Positions 15,051-25,207 are shown, counted from the stretch's first letter. The stretch: DNA of 64,000 bases from UBA6663 sp044226485 (GCA_044226485.1 JBGAGY010000002.1:248001-312000); one strand, 5' to 3'. Notes: a model not told the origin generated them from the letters alone. Numbers and translations are program-made.

Positions 15051-17294
15051 ATGCTCATCAAGAACCTCTGGCGTCGACGGACACGCACCTTATTGACTGC
15101 CCTCGGTGTGGCGATCGGTGTGGCCGCCATCGTGACGCTCTCAGCGTTTAGCGAAGGATTGGCCGACGGCTTTCAGGGGATGATGACCGTCAGCGAGGCC
15201 GACCTCACCGTTGGACAAAAGGACGCGATGATGTTGCTGTACAGCTCGGTCGATGCCGATATCGGCGCCGAGCTCGAGCAGATCCATGGCGTGAAGGCCG
15301 TCGCCGGGACCGTCATCGGCTTCGTTCAGATGACCGACTCGCCGTACTTCGTTCTGATGGGCGAGGACCCACGCGGCTTCGGCGTCAAGCGTTACAGGCT
15401 CATCGCCGGCGGGCCGTTCACCGGCCGCTATCAGATGTGGCTCGGCCACATCGCCGCCCGCAACTTCGGCAAGTCCGTCGGCGACACCTTCCACGTGGCT
15501 GGCTCGCGCTACCGGATCGTCGGCATTTATGAAACTGGCGTCAGCCTCGAGGACGGCGGCGGCGTCATCAGCCTGCGCGACGCCCAAAGCGCGTTCGATA
15601 AACGCGACAAGGTCACGTACTACTCGCTTCAGATCGACGACGTCTCGGACATCCCGGCCGTGCGCGCCGCCATCGAGGAACGCTGGAGCGACCTGGCCGT
15701 GACTCGCAGTGGCGAGGCGACGCGTTCCGATGAGTTCCTCGACCTGTACCGCTCGATGGGCCTCTTCATCGGCCTGTTCACGGCCATCGTGGGCGGGTTG
15801 GGGATGATGAACACCACCCTGATGAGCGTGCTCGAGCGGACGCGCGAGATCGGCGTCTTGCGCGCGCTCGGCTGGAGCCGCTGGCGGGTTGTCCGCATGA
15901 TCCTCGGTGAATCGTTGCTGCTGGCCGGTCTGGGTGGCATGCTGGGGCTCGGGCTCGGGCTTGGCCTGATGAGACTGCTGCAAACGATCCCGGCCGTCGA
16001 GCCGATGCTGTCGGGCCGGGCCACGCCCGAAATACTGGGACAGGCGTTCGCCCTGGCGTTGGTCCTGGGCATGATCGGCAGCGTCTACCCCGCCTGGCGG
16101 GCGGCGCAGCTGGCTCCCATCGAAGCGATGCGCTATGAGGGCGGCGTCGGGTCGACCATGAGCCCATGGGCAAGCTGGTGGAGCCGGCGAGCCATCACGC
16201 GCGGACCCCTGCGGGCCTTGCTGCGCCGACCCGGACGTACGGCCCTGACCGTGGCGGGGATCGGGCTGGGCATCGGCTTCATCGTCTCGATGATGAGCCT
16301 CGTCGATGGCATGCTGTCCAGCTTCAGCCTGCTGACAGGTGCCGGGCAGGCGGATCTGATTGCCGAGCAGGCAGGGGCCTCGGATCTCTCGCTATCCGAG
16401 ATCGACGAGAGGGTCGCGATACGGTTGCGCAGCCGGCCTGAAGTCAAGGGAGTGTCGCGGGTGCTGCTGACCTTCCCGGCGGTCGGCGACATGCCCTTCT
16501 TCTTTATCTTCGGGCTGGATCCACAGGAGTCATACGTCCAGCACTACCGGTTTCAGGAAGGCCGGGGGCCGCTTCGTTCGGGCGAGATCGCGCTCGGCCG
16601 TTTCGGAGCCGAGAACCTCGAAAAGGGCCTGGGCGACACGCTGCGCCTGACCGGCACAACCTACACGATCGTCGGGATCTACGAGAACGGCTCGACCTTC
16701 GAGGATGCCGGTGGGCTTCTCCTTCTCAAGGACGCGCAACGCCTCGGCAACAAGCCGCGCAAAGTCAGTCTGCTGGCGATCCAGCTTGAGGAAGCAGCGC
16801 GCGGCCAGGACGTGGCGCCGCAACTGCGGGCGGCTTTTCCCGAGCTTTCGATCGAGCGGGCTGAAGGCTTCATCGAACGCACGCAGGACATCCAGACGAC
16901 GCGTCTGATCTTCAACACCATCATCGGCGTGACGATGCTGGTGGGGGGCGTGGTGATGACGAACGCGATGCTGATGAGCGTCTTCGAGCGCACCCAGGAG
17001 ATCGGTGTGTTGCGAGCGCTGGGCTGGCGCCGTCGACGCGTGATCGGCATGGTGCTGGCCGAATCGATTGCGCTGGCCGTGGTCAGCTCGGCGGCCGGGA
17101 TCCTGATCGGCATTGGGCTCAACGGCACGATCGCATTCTTCCCGGAATACGCACAGCTGATCAAACCCCTGTACTCGCAGATGATGTTCGCGCAGGTGCT
17201 TGGGCTTGCGGGCCTGCTGGGCAGCGCGGGCGGGCTGTACCCTGCCTGGCGTGCCGCCGGCCTGCAGCCGATTGAGGCCCTGCGGTATGAGTAG
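15051..17294 (+). CDS. Fused double MacB/FtsX-type ABC permease
   Basis: 747 residues from ATG at 15051 (GGGGAAG upstream). Two homologous halves: residues about 1-360 and about 385-747. Each starts with a basic helix cap and a transmembrane helix (RRRTRTLLTALGVAIGVAAI; RRPGRTALTVAGIGLGIGFI), then a periplasmic MacB-type domain, then three helices preceded by TLMSVLERTREIGVLRALGW or AMLMSVFERTQEIGVLRALG. So it is a covalent dimer of what is usually a two-subunit permease. Works with the ATPase at 17316; probably exports or extracts a lipophilic compound or lipoprotein. Confidence 0.9.
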   Translation: MLIKNLWRRRTRTLLTALGVAIGVAAIVTLSAFSEGLADGFQGMMTVSEADLTVGQKDAMMLLYSSVDADIGAELEQIHGVKAVAGTVIGFVQMTDSPYFVLMGEDPRGFGVKRYRLIAGGPFTGRYQMWLGHIAARNFGKSVGDTFHVAGSRYRIVGIYETGVSLEDGGGVISLRDAQSAFDKRDKVTYYSLQIDDVSDIPAVRAAIEERWSDLAVTRSGEATRSDEFLDLYRSMGLFIGLFTAIVGGLGMMNTTLMSVLERTREIGVLRALGWSRWRVVRMILGESLLLAGLGGMLGLGLGLGLMRLLQTIPAVEPMLSGRATPEILGQAFALALVLGMIGSVYPAWRAAQLAPIEAMRYEGGVGSTMSPWASWWSRRAITRGPLRALLRRPGRTALTVAGIGLGIGFIVSMMSLVDGMLSSFSLLTGAGQADLIAEQAGASDLSLSEIDERVAIRLRSRPEVKGVSRVLLTFPAVGDMPFFFIFGLDPQESYVQHYRFQEGRGPLRSGEIALGRFGAENLEKGLGDTLRLTGTTYTIVGIYENGSTFEDAGGLLLLKDAQRLGNKPRKVSLLAIQLEEAARGQDVAPQLRAAFPELSIERAEGFIERTQDIQTTRLIFNTIIGVTMLVGGVVMTNAMLMSVFERTQEIGVLRALGWRRRRVIGMVLAESIALAVVSSAAGILIGIGLNGTIAFFPEYAQLIKPLYSQMMFAQVLGLAGLLGSAGGLYPAWRAAGLQPIEALRYE

Positions 17295-17315
17295 ATGTGG
17301 AGACGTGAGGTGACG

Positions 17316-18134
<819 letters not shown>

Positions 18135-18277
18135 CCGGCGCGACGCCATCCGGTGGGTCCGAGCGGGCCGTTCTCGCTGCTTCTTACTGACCCGCCGACA
18201 AAATGCGTAGGCGGCGTCGACTGAATAGCGGAACGCTGGAGCTTGTCAGGCGCGTGAGCGCCCGACATACTGGGGCC

Positions 18278-19858
18278 ATGATCCGACGAACCTTGCGGGA
18301 GATGCTTCGTTTATTGGCGGCACTGAGCCTCTATGCGCTCGGGGTGGGCGTGGCGGCGCCGGCCAGGGCGGCCGGGCCCTGTTTGGCGCTGCCGGCACGC
18401 GCGGGCACGGTGGTCAACGTGGCGAACACAGCTCAGTTGCAGAACGCTGTGGCGAACGTGACGTCGGACACCACCATCCTGATCGCTGACGGCGTCTACG
18501 ACCTGACCAACACCCTGAACATCCGCGGCGCCGACCGTGTGACGTTGCGCGGCGCCAGCGGCAACCGCGACGCCGTCGTCCTGCGTGGGCGTGGGATGAG
18601 CAACGCAGCCTACGGCAACGTCCCGCACGTGATCGCCATCTACGACGCCGACGACGTGGCCATCGCCGACCTGACGCTGCGCGACGCCTACTATCACCTG
18701 GTGCAGGTGCACGGCGAAGAGGGGCCGCAACGCCCGGTCTTCCACAACCTGCACCTGATCGACGCAGGCGAGCAGTTCCTCAAGGGCTCGACCGGTGGCG
18801 CGCCCGGACCGTACAGCGACGGTGGGATCGTCGAGTGCTCGACCTTCGAATATACCGACCGCGCGCGGAGCGATTACACAAACGGCGTCGATGTGCTCGC
18901 CGGAGCCGGCTGGATCATTCGCGACAATGTTTTCAAGAACATCCGCGCGCCGCAGGGGCAGTTGGCCGGTCCGGCGGTGCTGATGTGGCGGAACTCGCGC
19001 GACACGCTCGTCGAGCGTAACCTGTTCATCGAGTGCGACCGCGCGATCGCGCTGGGTTTGAGCGCTCCGGATGCCAACGCCCGCGACGGCGAAACGACCT
19101 ACGACCATCAGGGCGGGATCATCCGCAACAACATCATCTATCGCACTGGCGCTGGCGATGTCGGCATCACGGTCAACTACGCCGCGAACTACAAGATCGC
19201 TCACAACACGATCGTGCTCAACGGCACGTTCCCGTGGACGATCGAGTATCGCTTCTCGGTCTCGAGCGGATACCTCTCCTACAACCTGACCGACGGCCCG
19301 ATCGTGGGCCGCGATGGCGCCAAGGGCACGCTGCTGGGGAACCTGACCGGGGCGCAGACCTCATGGTTCGTCGACCGTACCCACGGCGATCTCCACCTGG
19401 CGTCGAACTCGCCGGCCATCGGTCAGGCCGTGGTGTTGGCCGACGTGACGAGCGACTTCGATGGCGACGCGCGACCGATCGGCGCGGCTCCCGATGTGGG
19501 CGCCGACGAATACGGGGTGCCCGCTCCGACGGCCGTGACCAACCTGCGCGTGACGACAGCGACTGCCGCGGGCGGGACCTTGACGGCCACGCTGACCTGG
19601 ACCCCGCCGACCGGCGCGACAGCGATCCTGATCAAGAGCTCCAGCGCGCCCCTGAGCGAAGCCAATTGGGGATCGGGAAGCCTGCCGTTCGTCGAGGCGT
19701 CCGGAGGGACGACCAGCCTCACCGTGAACGTGCCGTATGGCGGTGGCACGGCTTTCTTCGCTCTGAAGTCCCGCAACGCTGACGGGCTCTGGTCTGCGGT
19801 GTCAAACAACGCCGTCTGGCCGCGGCTCGATCTGTTCCTGCCGGCGATCCGCCGGTGA
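18278..19858 (+). CDS. Secreted right-handed beta-helix protein (pectate-lyase-like fold)
   Basis: 526 residues from ATG at 18278. Signal peptide to about residue 33 (APARAAG). TAQLQNAVANVTSDTTILIA and DGVYDLTNTLNIRGADRVTL begin a parallel beta-helix with repeated asparagine ladders (RNNIIYRTG, AHNTIVLNG). DFDGDARPIGAAPDVGADEY closes the helix, a motif shared by many secreted beta-helix proteins. A fibronectin-like C-terminal domain (VTNLRVTTATAAGG to KSRNADGLWS) ends in LFLPAIRR. It may be a polysaccharide lyase or carbohydrate-binding protein; catalytic residues are not identifiable. Confidence 0.85.
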   Translation: MIRRTLREMLRLLAALSLYALGVGVAAPARAAGPCLALPARAGTVVNVANTAQLQNAVANVTSDTTILIADGVYDLTNTLNIRGADRVTLRGASGNRDAVVLRGRGMSNAAYGNVPHVIAIYDADDVAIADLTLRDAYYHLVQVHGEEGPQRPVFHNLHLIDAGEQFLKGSTGGAPGPYSDGGIVECSTFEYTDRARSDYTNGVDVLAGAGWIIRDNVFKNIRAPQGQLAGPAVLMWRNSRDTLVERNLFIECDRAIALGLSAPDANARDGETTYDHQGGIIRNNIIYRTGAGDVGITVNYAANYKIAHNTIVLNGTFPWTIEYRFSVSSGYLSYNLTDGPIVGRDGAKGTLLGNLTGAQTSWFVDRTHGDLHLASNSPAIGQAVVLADVTSDFDGDARPIGAAPDVGADEYGVPAPTAVTNLRVTTATAAGGTLTATLTWTPPTGATAILIKSSSAPLSEANWGSGSLPFVEASGGTTSLTVNVPYGGGTAFFALKSRNADGLWSAVSNNAVWPRLDLFLPAIRR

Positions 19859-19886
19859 CGAACCTCGCAAGTCGTCGTTCCTCCCT

Positions 19887-21050
19887 TTATCGACGATCGA
19901 GACAGGCGTAGACGGCCCGGCACAGATCCATGGCGCGTGGATCCGGCCCGATGACCATACGGTTCATGACATAGCCCATGGCCAGCCGATGCGCCGGGTC
20001 CGCGAAGCCGAGCGAGCCGCCCATGCCGGGGTGCCCGAACGCGGTCTGCGGTCGCGGGTCGCCCAGCGCGGGCTCGGGGAGCATGAAGCCAAGGGTTCGC
20101 CGCATCTCGGTGGTCGTGACCACGTCTTTCATGCGGATCTGTTCGGTTCCGGCGAGTCTGGCGGCGGCTTCCGACAGGACACGCACGCCGCGGGAGGCCC
20201 CACCCAGCGCAAGCGGCGCGTAGATCTGTGCGAGGCCTCTGGCGCTGGCGTGTCCATTCGAAGACGGGATCTCGGCTTCGCGCCAGCGTGTCGTGTTGAC
20301 GGCGTTGAAGGGGCGCGGCGGATTCGTGAACGCAGCGCGCTTCGGCCCTCCCCCCGTTGTGAACATCACGTTGAACAGTAACCGGCCCAGCCTTGATGGC
20401 TGCAACGTCTCGGCGATGCGCTCCTGTTGCGAAGCGTCGACGCCGATCGCGACGTCGGCCCCAAGCGGGCCGGCGACCTCATCGCGCAAATACCGGCCGA
20501 TCGACACGCCGCTGACACGCCGCACGATCTCGCCGTTGAGCCAGCCGAACGTTGCGGCGTGGTACCCGCACCGTGTTCCGGGTTCCCACCAGAGTCCGGA
20601 GCGCTCGAGGGCAGCTGTCATCGCAGACCAGTTATAGAGCGCGTCGTCGGGCACCTTGTCGGTCGGAGCGGGAAGGCCGGCTGTGTGAGTGAGCACATGC
20701 CTGACGAGCACGGCCCCCTTGCCGTTTTGCGCGAACTCCGGCCAGTAGCGCGCCACCGGCGCATCGAAATCGATCAGGCCTTGAGCGGCCAGCTTATGCA
20801 TGGCCAGCGCGACCCAGCCCTTCGTAGTCGACCACACGTTGACCAGGCTGTCGGCATCCCAGGCGCGGGTCTGAGCCTGATCGGCGCTGCCGCCCCACAG
20901 ATCGACGACGGGTTCTCCGTCGACAGTGATGTGAAGGGCCGCGCCGCATTCATTGTGCCGGCGGAAGTTGGCCTCGAACGCACTGCGCACCGGCTCGAAA
21001 CCGGCAGAGACATGGCCCTGGATAGGGAATCGATCGATTGGGGTCGTCAT
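19887..21050 (-). CDS. Serine hydrolase of the beta-lactamase class C / esterase family
   Basis: 387 residues. The SxxK motif is STTK at 74-77 and the second active-site motif has Tyr163 in GYHAATFGW. HPGMGGSLGFADP near the C-terminus replaces the KTG motif, as in EstB-type esterases. There is no signal peptide, so it probably acts in the cytoplasm on esters or beta-lactam-like compounds. It is convergent with the beta-helix gene and lies upstream of nothing obvious; the histidine kinase gene ends six bases before its start on the same strand, so co-transcription with the two-component system is likely. Confidence 0.85.
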   Translation of the reverse strand: MTTPIDRFPIQGHVSAGFEPVRSAFEANFRRHNECGAALHITVDGEPVVDLWGGSADQAQTRAWDADSLVNVWSTTKGWVALAMHKLAAQGLIDFDAPVARYWPEFAQNGKGAVLVRHVLTHTAGLPAPTDKVPDDALYNWSAMTAALERSGLWWEPGTRCGYHAATFGWLNGEIVRRVSGVSIGRYLRDEVAGPLGADVAIGVDASQQERIAETLQPSRLGRLLFNVMFTTGGGPKRAAFTNPPRPFNAVNTTRWREAEIPSSNGHASARGLAQIYAPLALGGASRGVRVLSEAAARLAGTEQIRMKDVVTTTEMRRTLGFMLPEPALGDPRPQTAFGHPGMGGSLGFADPAHRLAMGYVMNRMVIGPDPRAMDLCRAVYACLDRR

Positions 21051-21056
21051 GAGTGG

Positions 21057-22247
21057 CTAAAGCGGGAGCGAAAAAGTAAACGTCGTGCCGGAGCCCGGCG
21101 TGCTGACAGCATTGATGGTACCACCATGCGACTCGACGAGGCTCTTCACGATGGCGAGCCCCAGCCCGCTGCCGCGGGATTCATCCGTCTTGTAGAACCG
21201 GTCGAAGATGTGTGCCAGCCGATCGGGCGCGATGCCTTCGCCCGTGTCTCGCACGACGACGGTCAGTTGCTCTGGCGAGCTCGCCTCGATGGCCACAGTG
21301 ATCTGCCCGCCTGTGGGTGTGTAGCGCAACGCGTTGGCAATGAGGTTGGTCAGGACTTCGCGAATGCGCAGGGGATCGAGATCCGCCAGAGGAAGATCAG
21401 CCGGGGCCTCGACTGTGAGCGCGACACCAGCCGCGTTCGCGCGCATCTGAAAGGCCGCGATTGCTTCGCTGGCCAGCACACCGAGATCGACGGGCTCGCG
21501 CATGAGGCGCAGCGCGCCGGCCTCGGCCAGGGCCAGCGTGCGCAGATCGTCGATCAGCCGACCCATGACGCGCGTCTCGTCGAGGATCGCATTCAGGTGC
21601 GCGGGGTCCGCCGGATGCACGCCATCCAGCACAGCCTCGACCTCGCCTTGAATGACCGTCAGCGGGGTGCGCAGTTCGTGGGTCACGTCAGCCAACAGGC
21701 GGCGTCGCTGTTGGTCGTTGCTCTCCAGTTGCGAAGACATGGCGTTGAATGTGTGAGCGAGCGCTCGCGTGTCGCGCGAGCCGGTCTCGCGGACGCGCAC
21801 CGAGTAGTCCCCCTGAGCGACGCGCTCGGCGGCGCGCATCACCTCGTCGACAGGACGCGCCGTTCGCAAAAGATGCCGCGAGACGGTCACGAACCCGAAC
21901 ACGAAGAGCGAGAGGACGAATACCCCCAGCAGCACACGGGGCACGATCCAGCTGGATGGCATCGTCCGCCACATCATCCACGGCGGATCCATCGTGGGCG
22001 CGTGGCCGCCGGCGAGCCACGACTGACCGACCCAGGCCACGATCACGCCGAAGGCGAAGACGAGGGCGAAGAGGATCAGAAAGAGCACAGCGACCCGCCA
22101 CATCCAGCGACGCGGGTTCCAGTGGGCGGGCGGCCAGGGCTCGTTGGCCGGCCACCACGGCGGACGGTTGCGCGGACCAAAACGTCGGCGTTCGTGGTTG
22201 GGCGTGCCGGGCGGCGTGTTGATGGGGCCGGACGAGGAGGACGTCAT
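21057..22247 (-). CDS. Membrane sensor histidine kinase (OmpR-system type)
   Basis: 396 residues. Two transmembrane helices near residues 50-75 and 98-122 enclose a very short extracytoplasmic loop (about 22 residues). A HAMP domain follows (RTARPVDEVMRAAERVAQGD), then the HisKA box ADVTHELRTPLTVIQGE and the ATPase motifs DTGEGIA and GSGLGLAIV. Lacking a real sensor domain, it probably senses the membrane or a partner protein. The response regulator gene precedes it by five bases. Confidence 0.92.
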   Translation of the reverse strand: MTSSSSGPINTPPGTPNHERRRFGPRNRPPWWPANEPWPPAHWNPRRWMWRVAVLFLILFALVFAFGVIVAWVGQSWLAGGHAPTMDPPWMMWRTMPSSWIVPRVLLGVFVLSLFVFGFVTVSRHLLRTARPVDEVMRAAERVAQGDYSVRVRETGSRDTRALAHTFNAMSSQLESNDQQRRRLLADVTHELRTPLTVIQGEVEAVLDGVHPADPAHLNAILDETRVMGRLIDDLRTLALAEAGALRLMREPVDLGVLASEAIAAFQMRANAAGVALTVEAPADLPLADLDPLRIREVLTNLIANALRYTPTGGQITVAIEASSPEQLTVVVRDTGEGIAPDRLAHIFDRFYKTDESRGSGLGLAIVKSLVESHGGTINAVSTPGSGTTFTFSLPL

Positions 22248-22252
22248 GACGG

Positions 22253-22933
22253 TCAGTCCTCGTCCGCCAGCTTGTAGCCGACGCCGTAGACCGTCTGGAT
22301 GTAGCGCGGGCGGCGCGCGTCGGGCTCGAGCTTGCGGCGGATGTTCTTGATGTGGCTATCGATGGCGCGCTCGTACGACTCGAAGGCGACGCCCTGCACG
22401 GCGTCGAGCAGTTGCGCGCGCGTGAACACGCGGCCCGGCTGAGCGGCCAGGGCTGACAGGAGTTGGAACTCCGTCGCCGTCAGTTCGACGAGATCGCCGC
22501 CGCGGGTCACGCGCAATCGATCGGGGTCGAGCTCGAGGTCGCCGACGCGCGTGGGGCCCTTGGTGGCCGGCTGTTCGACGCGGCGCAGCACCGCGCGAAC
22601 ACGCGCCACGAGCTCCTTAGGGCTGAAGGGTTTGACGATGTAGTCGTCGGCGCCGATCTCGAGGCCGACCAGCTTGTCGCTTTCGTCGCCGCGAGCCGTC
22701 AGCATGATGATCGGCGTGTCGGCGGCCCGACGCACCTCGCGCGCGACGTCGAGGCCGTCGAGCCCGGGCAGCCCAAGATCGAGGACGACAAGGTCAGGTT
22801 TCTCGGCCTGCCAGGCTGCCAGCGCTGACGGGCCGTCTCCGGCCAGCCTCACAGAGAAGCCGGCGTGCTCCAGGTAGTCGCGCGCGATCTGGGCGATCTT
22901 CAGTTCGTCGTCGACCACGAGGATGCGCTTCAT
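22253..22933 (-). CDS. OmpR/PhoB-family response regulator
   Basis: 226 residues from ATG at 22933. The receiver has acidic residues DD at 8-9, phospho-acceptor Asp52 (LVVLDLGLPGL) and Lys in IVKPFSPKEL. The winged-helix domain ends FESYERAIDSHIKNIRRKLE, a standard OmpR recognition helix. There is no Shine-Dalgarno; TATCAT lies just upstream, so the transcript may be nearly leaderless. Likely partner of the kinase downstream; probable targets are itself and the neighbouring membrane protein gene. Confidence 0.93.
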   Translation of the reverse strand: MKRILVVDDELKIAQIARDYLEHAGFSVRLAGDGPSALAAWQAEKPDLVVLDLGLPGLDGLDVAREVRRAADTPIIMLTARGDESDKLVGLEIGADDYIVKPFSPKELVARVRAVLRRVEQPATKGPTRVGDLELDPDRLRVTRGGDLVELTATEFQLLSALAAQPGRVFTRAQLLDAVQGVAFESYERAIDSHIKNIRRKLEPDARRPRYIQTVYGVGYKLADED

Positions 22934-22954
22934 AGGAGTGATGATACTCAAAGT

Positions 22955-23033
22955 GACGGCGGACCGCAGACAACGGACCGCAGATCCGCTGGACCCAGTT
23001 GACATCCGGTCCCTAGATCTGCGGTCCGCTGTC
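22955..23033. repeat. Heptamer-based intergenic hairpin (GACCGCA words)
   Basis: The left part is read in seven-base words from 22955: GACGGCG, then GACCGCA twice (22962-22968 and 22976-22982) alternating with variants, ending about 22989. The right arm AGATCTGCGGTCCGCTGTC (23015-23033) mirrors the same words. It lies between the Gly/Trp-rich membrane protein gene and the response regulator gene on the minus strand. Confidence 0.75.
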
Positions 23034-23038
23034 AATCG

Positions 23039-23476
23039 TTAGCTCGCCGGTGGCGCGGGCGGCGGCGTCTGCTCGCCGTGCGCTTCACGGTGCCAGGCGT
23101 CGAAGCGCTCGCGGGCGCGCCCTTCGAAGGCTGCCGGGCCGTGACCGCCCCAAGGGCGCGGGCCCCAGCCGAAGAACAGCCGGCGGAAGAGGCCGATGAC
23201 CAGGAAGATCGCGCCGATGAAGAACACGAAGCGCAGGATACCGAAGATCAGGCCGAACGGCCCGAAGCCCCAGCCGCCCATCATCCATGGGCCGCCGCCG
23301 CGCATCCCCATGCCTGGCATCCCCTGGAAGCCTGGATTCATCATCTGGGGCACATTGCCGACGACCCAGCCGCCGCCATAATGTGCGCCGGCCCAGAATG
23401 CGGCGGCTCCAATTACACCCAGGAGGATCAGAGCCCCCAGCACCATCCCAATTCGTGCCAATACCGTTCGATTCAT
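23039..23476 (-). CDS. Gly/Met/Trp-rich small membrane protein
   Basis: 145 residues. One transmembrane helix at 10-32 and another at about 70-100 flank a Gly/Met-rich stretch (MNPGFQGMPGMGMRGGGPWM). The C-terminal third is polar and basic, with a Pro-rich end. I do not recognise a family. It lies immediately upstream of the OmpR-type system on the same strand, so it could be co-expressed and serve as its sensor partner (inference). Met-rich segments sometimes bind copper, but this is speculative. Confidence 0.6.
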   Translation of the reverse strand: MNRTVLARIGMVLGALILLGVIGAAAFWAGAHYGGGWVVGNVPQMMNPGFQGMPGMGMRGGGPWMMGGWGFGPFGLIFGILRFVFFIGAIFLVIGLFRRLFFGWGPRPWGGHGPAAFEGRARERFDAWHREAHGEQTPPPAPPAS

Positions 23477-23535
23477 GGTTTCTCCCGGTCCGTCAGGGAA
23501 AGACCTGAAGGACGCTGTGTCTGAGGCTGAGTGTG

Positions 23536-23565
23536 TTCCGAAAATGTGTGCGAACTTTGTATACT
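23536..23565 (+). promoter_or_regulatory. Possible promoter of the fused-permease gene
   Basis: TTCCGA (23536-23541), 18 bases, TATACT (23560-23565). Only the -10 is good. The region is AT-richer than its neighbourhood and the gene starts at 23624. Confidence 0.35.
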
Positions 23566-23623
23566 GATGTGAGGTCTGATGTAGAACCGCGCCTTTTCTC
23601 TAGAACAGGAGAGCCACTGCACG

Positions 23624-25207
23624 ATGTCTGCTCAACCCCTGCCCGTCTCTACCCGTGGCTCAAATCCTGCCAGCCGCATCGCCCTCGGCCTGGTCCTGCT
23701 GTTCCCGGCGGCCCTGATGTGCGCGTTGACGCAACTCTGGCCGACGCTGGGGACGATCAGCATGAGTCTCCAAAAAGTCGAGTTGCTTCGCAACGGCCAA
23801 TCGACCTGGGTCGGCGGCGACAACTATGCCGTGCTGTTCGAGCAAGGACGGATCGCTCAGGCGTTCGGGTTCACGCTGCTCCTGGTGGTGTCGCGCGTGA
23901 TCGCCGTGGCGGTCGTGCCACCGGTGCTCGGCTGGGCGATTTCGAAACTTCGCGGCGGCCCAGGCGCGCTGCTGCGCGGGCTCGCCACATCGCCGGCGCT
24001 GTTCTATCTGCCGGGTGCCTTCGGCCTTGCCTGGCTCGGCGCTTTGCAGAGTCTGCGAACGTCTGGAGCCGGGTGGGCAGCCTGGCTGGTCGATCCGGCC
24101 AGCGCTCCTTTGTTCGTCGCCTTCATCGATGGTGTGGCGGCGCTGGCCTTCGGCATCAGTCTCTGCGCTGTCGTGTTCGGCGCTGCTGCGCGCAGCAGCC
24201 GGCCGCTGAAGTGGATGGTGATCGCCTGGCTGGGAGTGGTGGTGGCGGCAGTCGCCCTCGCTCTGCAGGTGATGGATCTGCCGCTGACGCTCACCAACGG
24301 CGGACCGGCGGGAGCCACGACTACGCCGATGGTGCTGGCCTACAAGTACTTCGCCCAGTTCTTTCAACTTGGCCCTGGAGCGGCCGCGGCCACTCTCGTC
24401 CTTGTGCCGACGCTGTTGCTGGGTCTGATCACAGGCCTCGTGATAGCCCTGGCCCGGCCGCGCATTGAAGCTGTTGAGGATTCAGCGGAAGCGGCATCTT
24501 CTTCGGGGCCGGCCATGATCGTTTCGATCCTGGGCGGTTTGATCTTGCTGGCGGTCGTCGCGATGCTGGCATGGATCTATCTGACGCCGTTACTCGGCGG
24601 ATCAGAGACACGGACTGCTGAGCCGCGCACGTTGGCCGTCTGGTCCGACTCGCTGCTCTCGCCGTTCGCGGGCGTCGCGGTGCATCTGGCGCTGGCGCTG
24701 CTGGGCGGTTATGCGATCGGCGGACTGAAGCCGTTGGGGCGGCAAAGCCTGTGGTTGTTGGTGCCGTTTGCACCGTGGCTGTTCGTCGCGCCGACCCTGC
24801 ACGTCTTCGACTGGTTCCCGAAATATCAGGCGATGGGTTTACTCGGCACCTGGGTGGCGATGATCCCACCGGGCTTCAACGTGGCCGCGTTGATGATCCT
24901 TGCCGTGACGTTCTTCGGCGTGCCTGAGCCCGCGAGCGCGCGGGCGCGTGGCTTGCCCTTGATGATCGCGCTGGCGATCGGGGCGCTGAGTTGGCAGGCC
25001 GCGATCTACAACTACGCCTGGCAGGCCCTGCTGGGAGGTCCGAGGGCGTCGACCTGGCTGATGCTGGCGGTGCAATCGCTGCAAAGCCGGGCGAGCATGG
25101 GGGCGGACATCTGGGGGCCGGTGCTGGCGCCGGCCGTCGTGATCGGCCTATTCCTGGTCGCCTGGGCTGTTGTGTTCGGCCATCGCTTGCGTCTCAACGA
25201 TGCGTGA
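23624..25207 (+). CDS. Fused two-half sugar-ABC-permease-like membrane protein without EAA loops
   Basis: 527 residues, about 12 hydrophobic segments. The first half resembles UgpA/MalF-type sugar permeases (LFPAALMCALTQLWPTLGTI; LTLTNGGPAGATTTPMVLAY at 222-241). The second half (after an acidic linker at about 279-297) resembles UgpE/MalG types (LGTWVAMIPPGFNVAALMIL; SMGADIWGPVLAPAVVIGL). In both halves the cytoplasmic loop carrying the EAA motif, which docks the ATPase, is missing, shortened to about ten residues (FGAAARSSRPLKW; FGVPEPASARARGL). No binding protein or ATPase gene is nearby. Possibly an uncoupled, repurposed permease. Confidence 0.7.
   Translation: MSAQPLPVSTRGSNPASRIALGLVLLFPAALMCALTQLWPTLGTISMSLQKVELLRNGQSTWVGGDNYAVLFEQGRIAQAFGFTLLLVVSRVIAVAVVPPVLGWAISKLRGGPGALLRGLATSPALFYLPGAFGLAWLGALQSLRTSGAGWAAWLVDPASAPLFVAFIDGVAALAFGISLCAVVFGAAARSSRPLKWMVIAWLGVVVAAVALALQVMDLPLTLTNGGPAGATTTPMVLAYKYFAQFFQLGPGAAAATLVLVPTLLLGLITGLVIALARPRIEAVEDSAEAASSSGPAMIVSILGGLILLAVVAMLAWIYLTPLLGGSETRTAEPRTLAVWSDSLLSPFAGVAVHLALALLGGYAIGGLKPLGRQSLWLLVPFAPWLFVAPTLHVFDWFPKYQAMGLLGTWVAMIPPGFNVAALMILAVTFFGVPEPASARARGLPLMIALAIGALSWQAAIYNYAWQALLGGPRASTWLMLAVQSLQSRASMGADIWGPVLAPAVVIGLFLVAWAVVFGHRLRLNDA

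Noticed and set aside
15141..15983. Long minus-strand ORF opposite the fused permease gene
   Set aside because: His/Gln/Asp/Arg-rich composition typical of antisense frames in GC-rich DNA; the plus-strand protein is clearly real.
20427..22277. 616-codon plus-strand ORF across serine hydrolase and kinase genes
   Set aside because: Spans two well-supported minus-strand genes and has no domain of its own.
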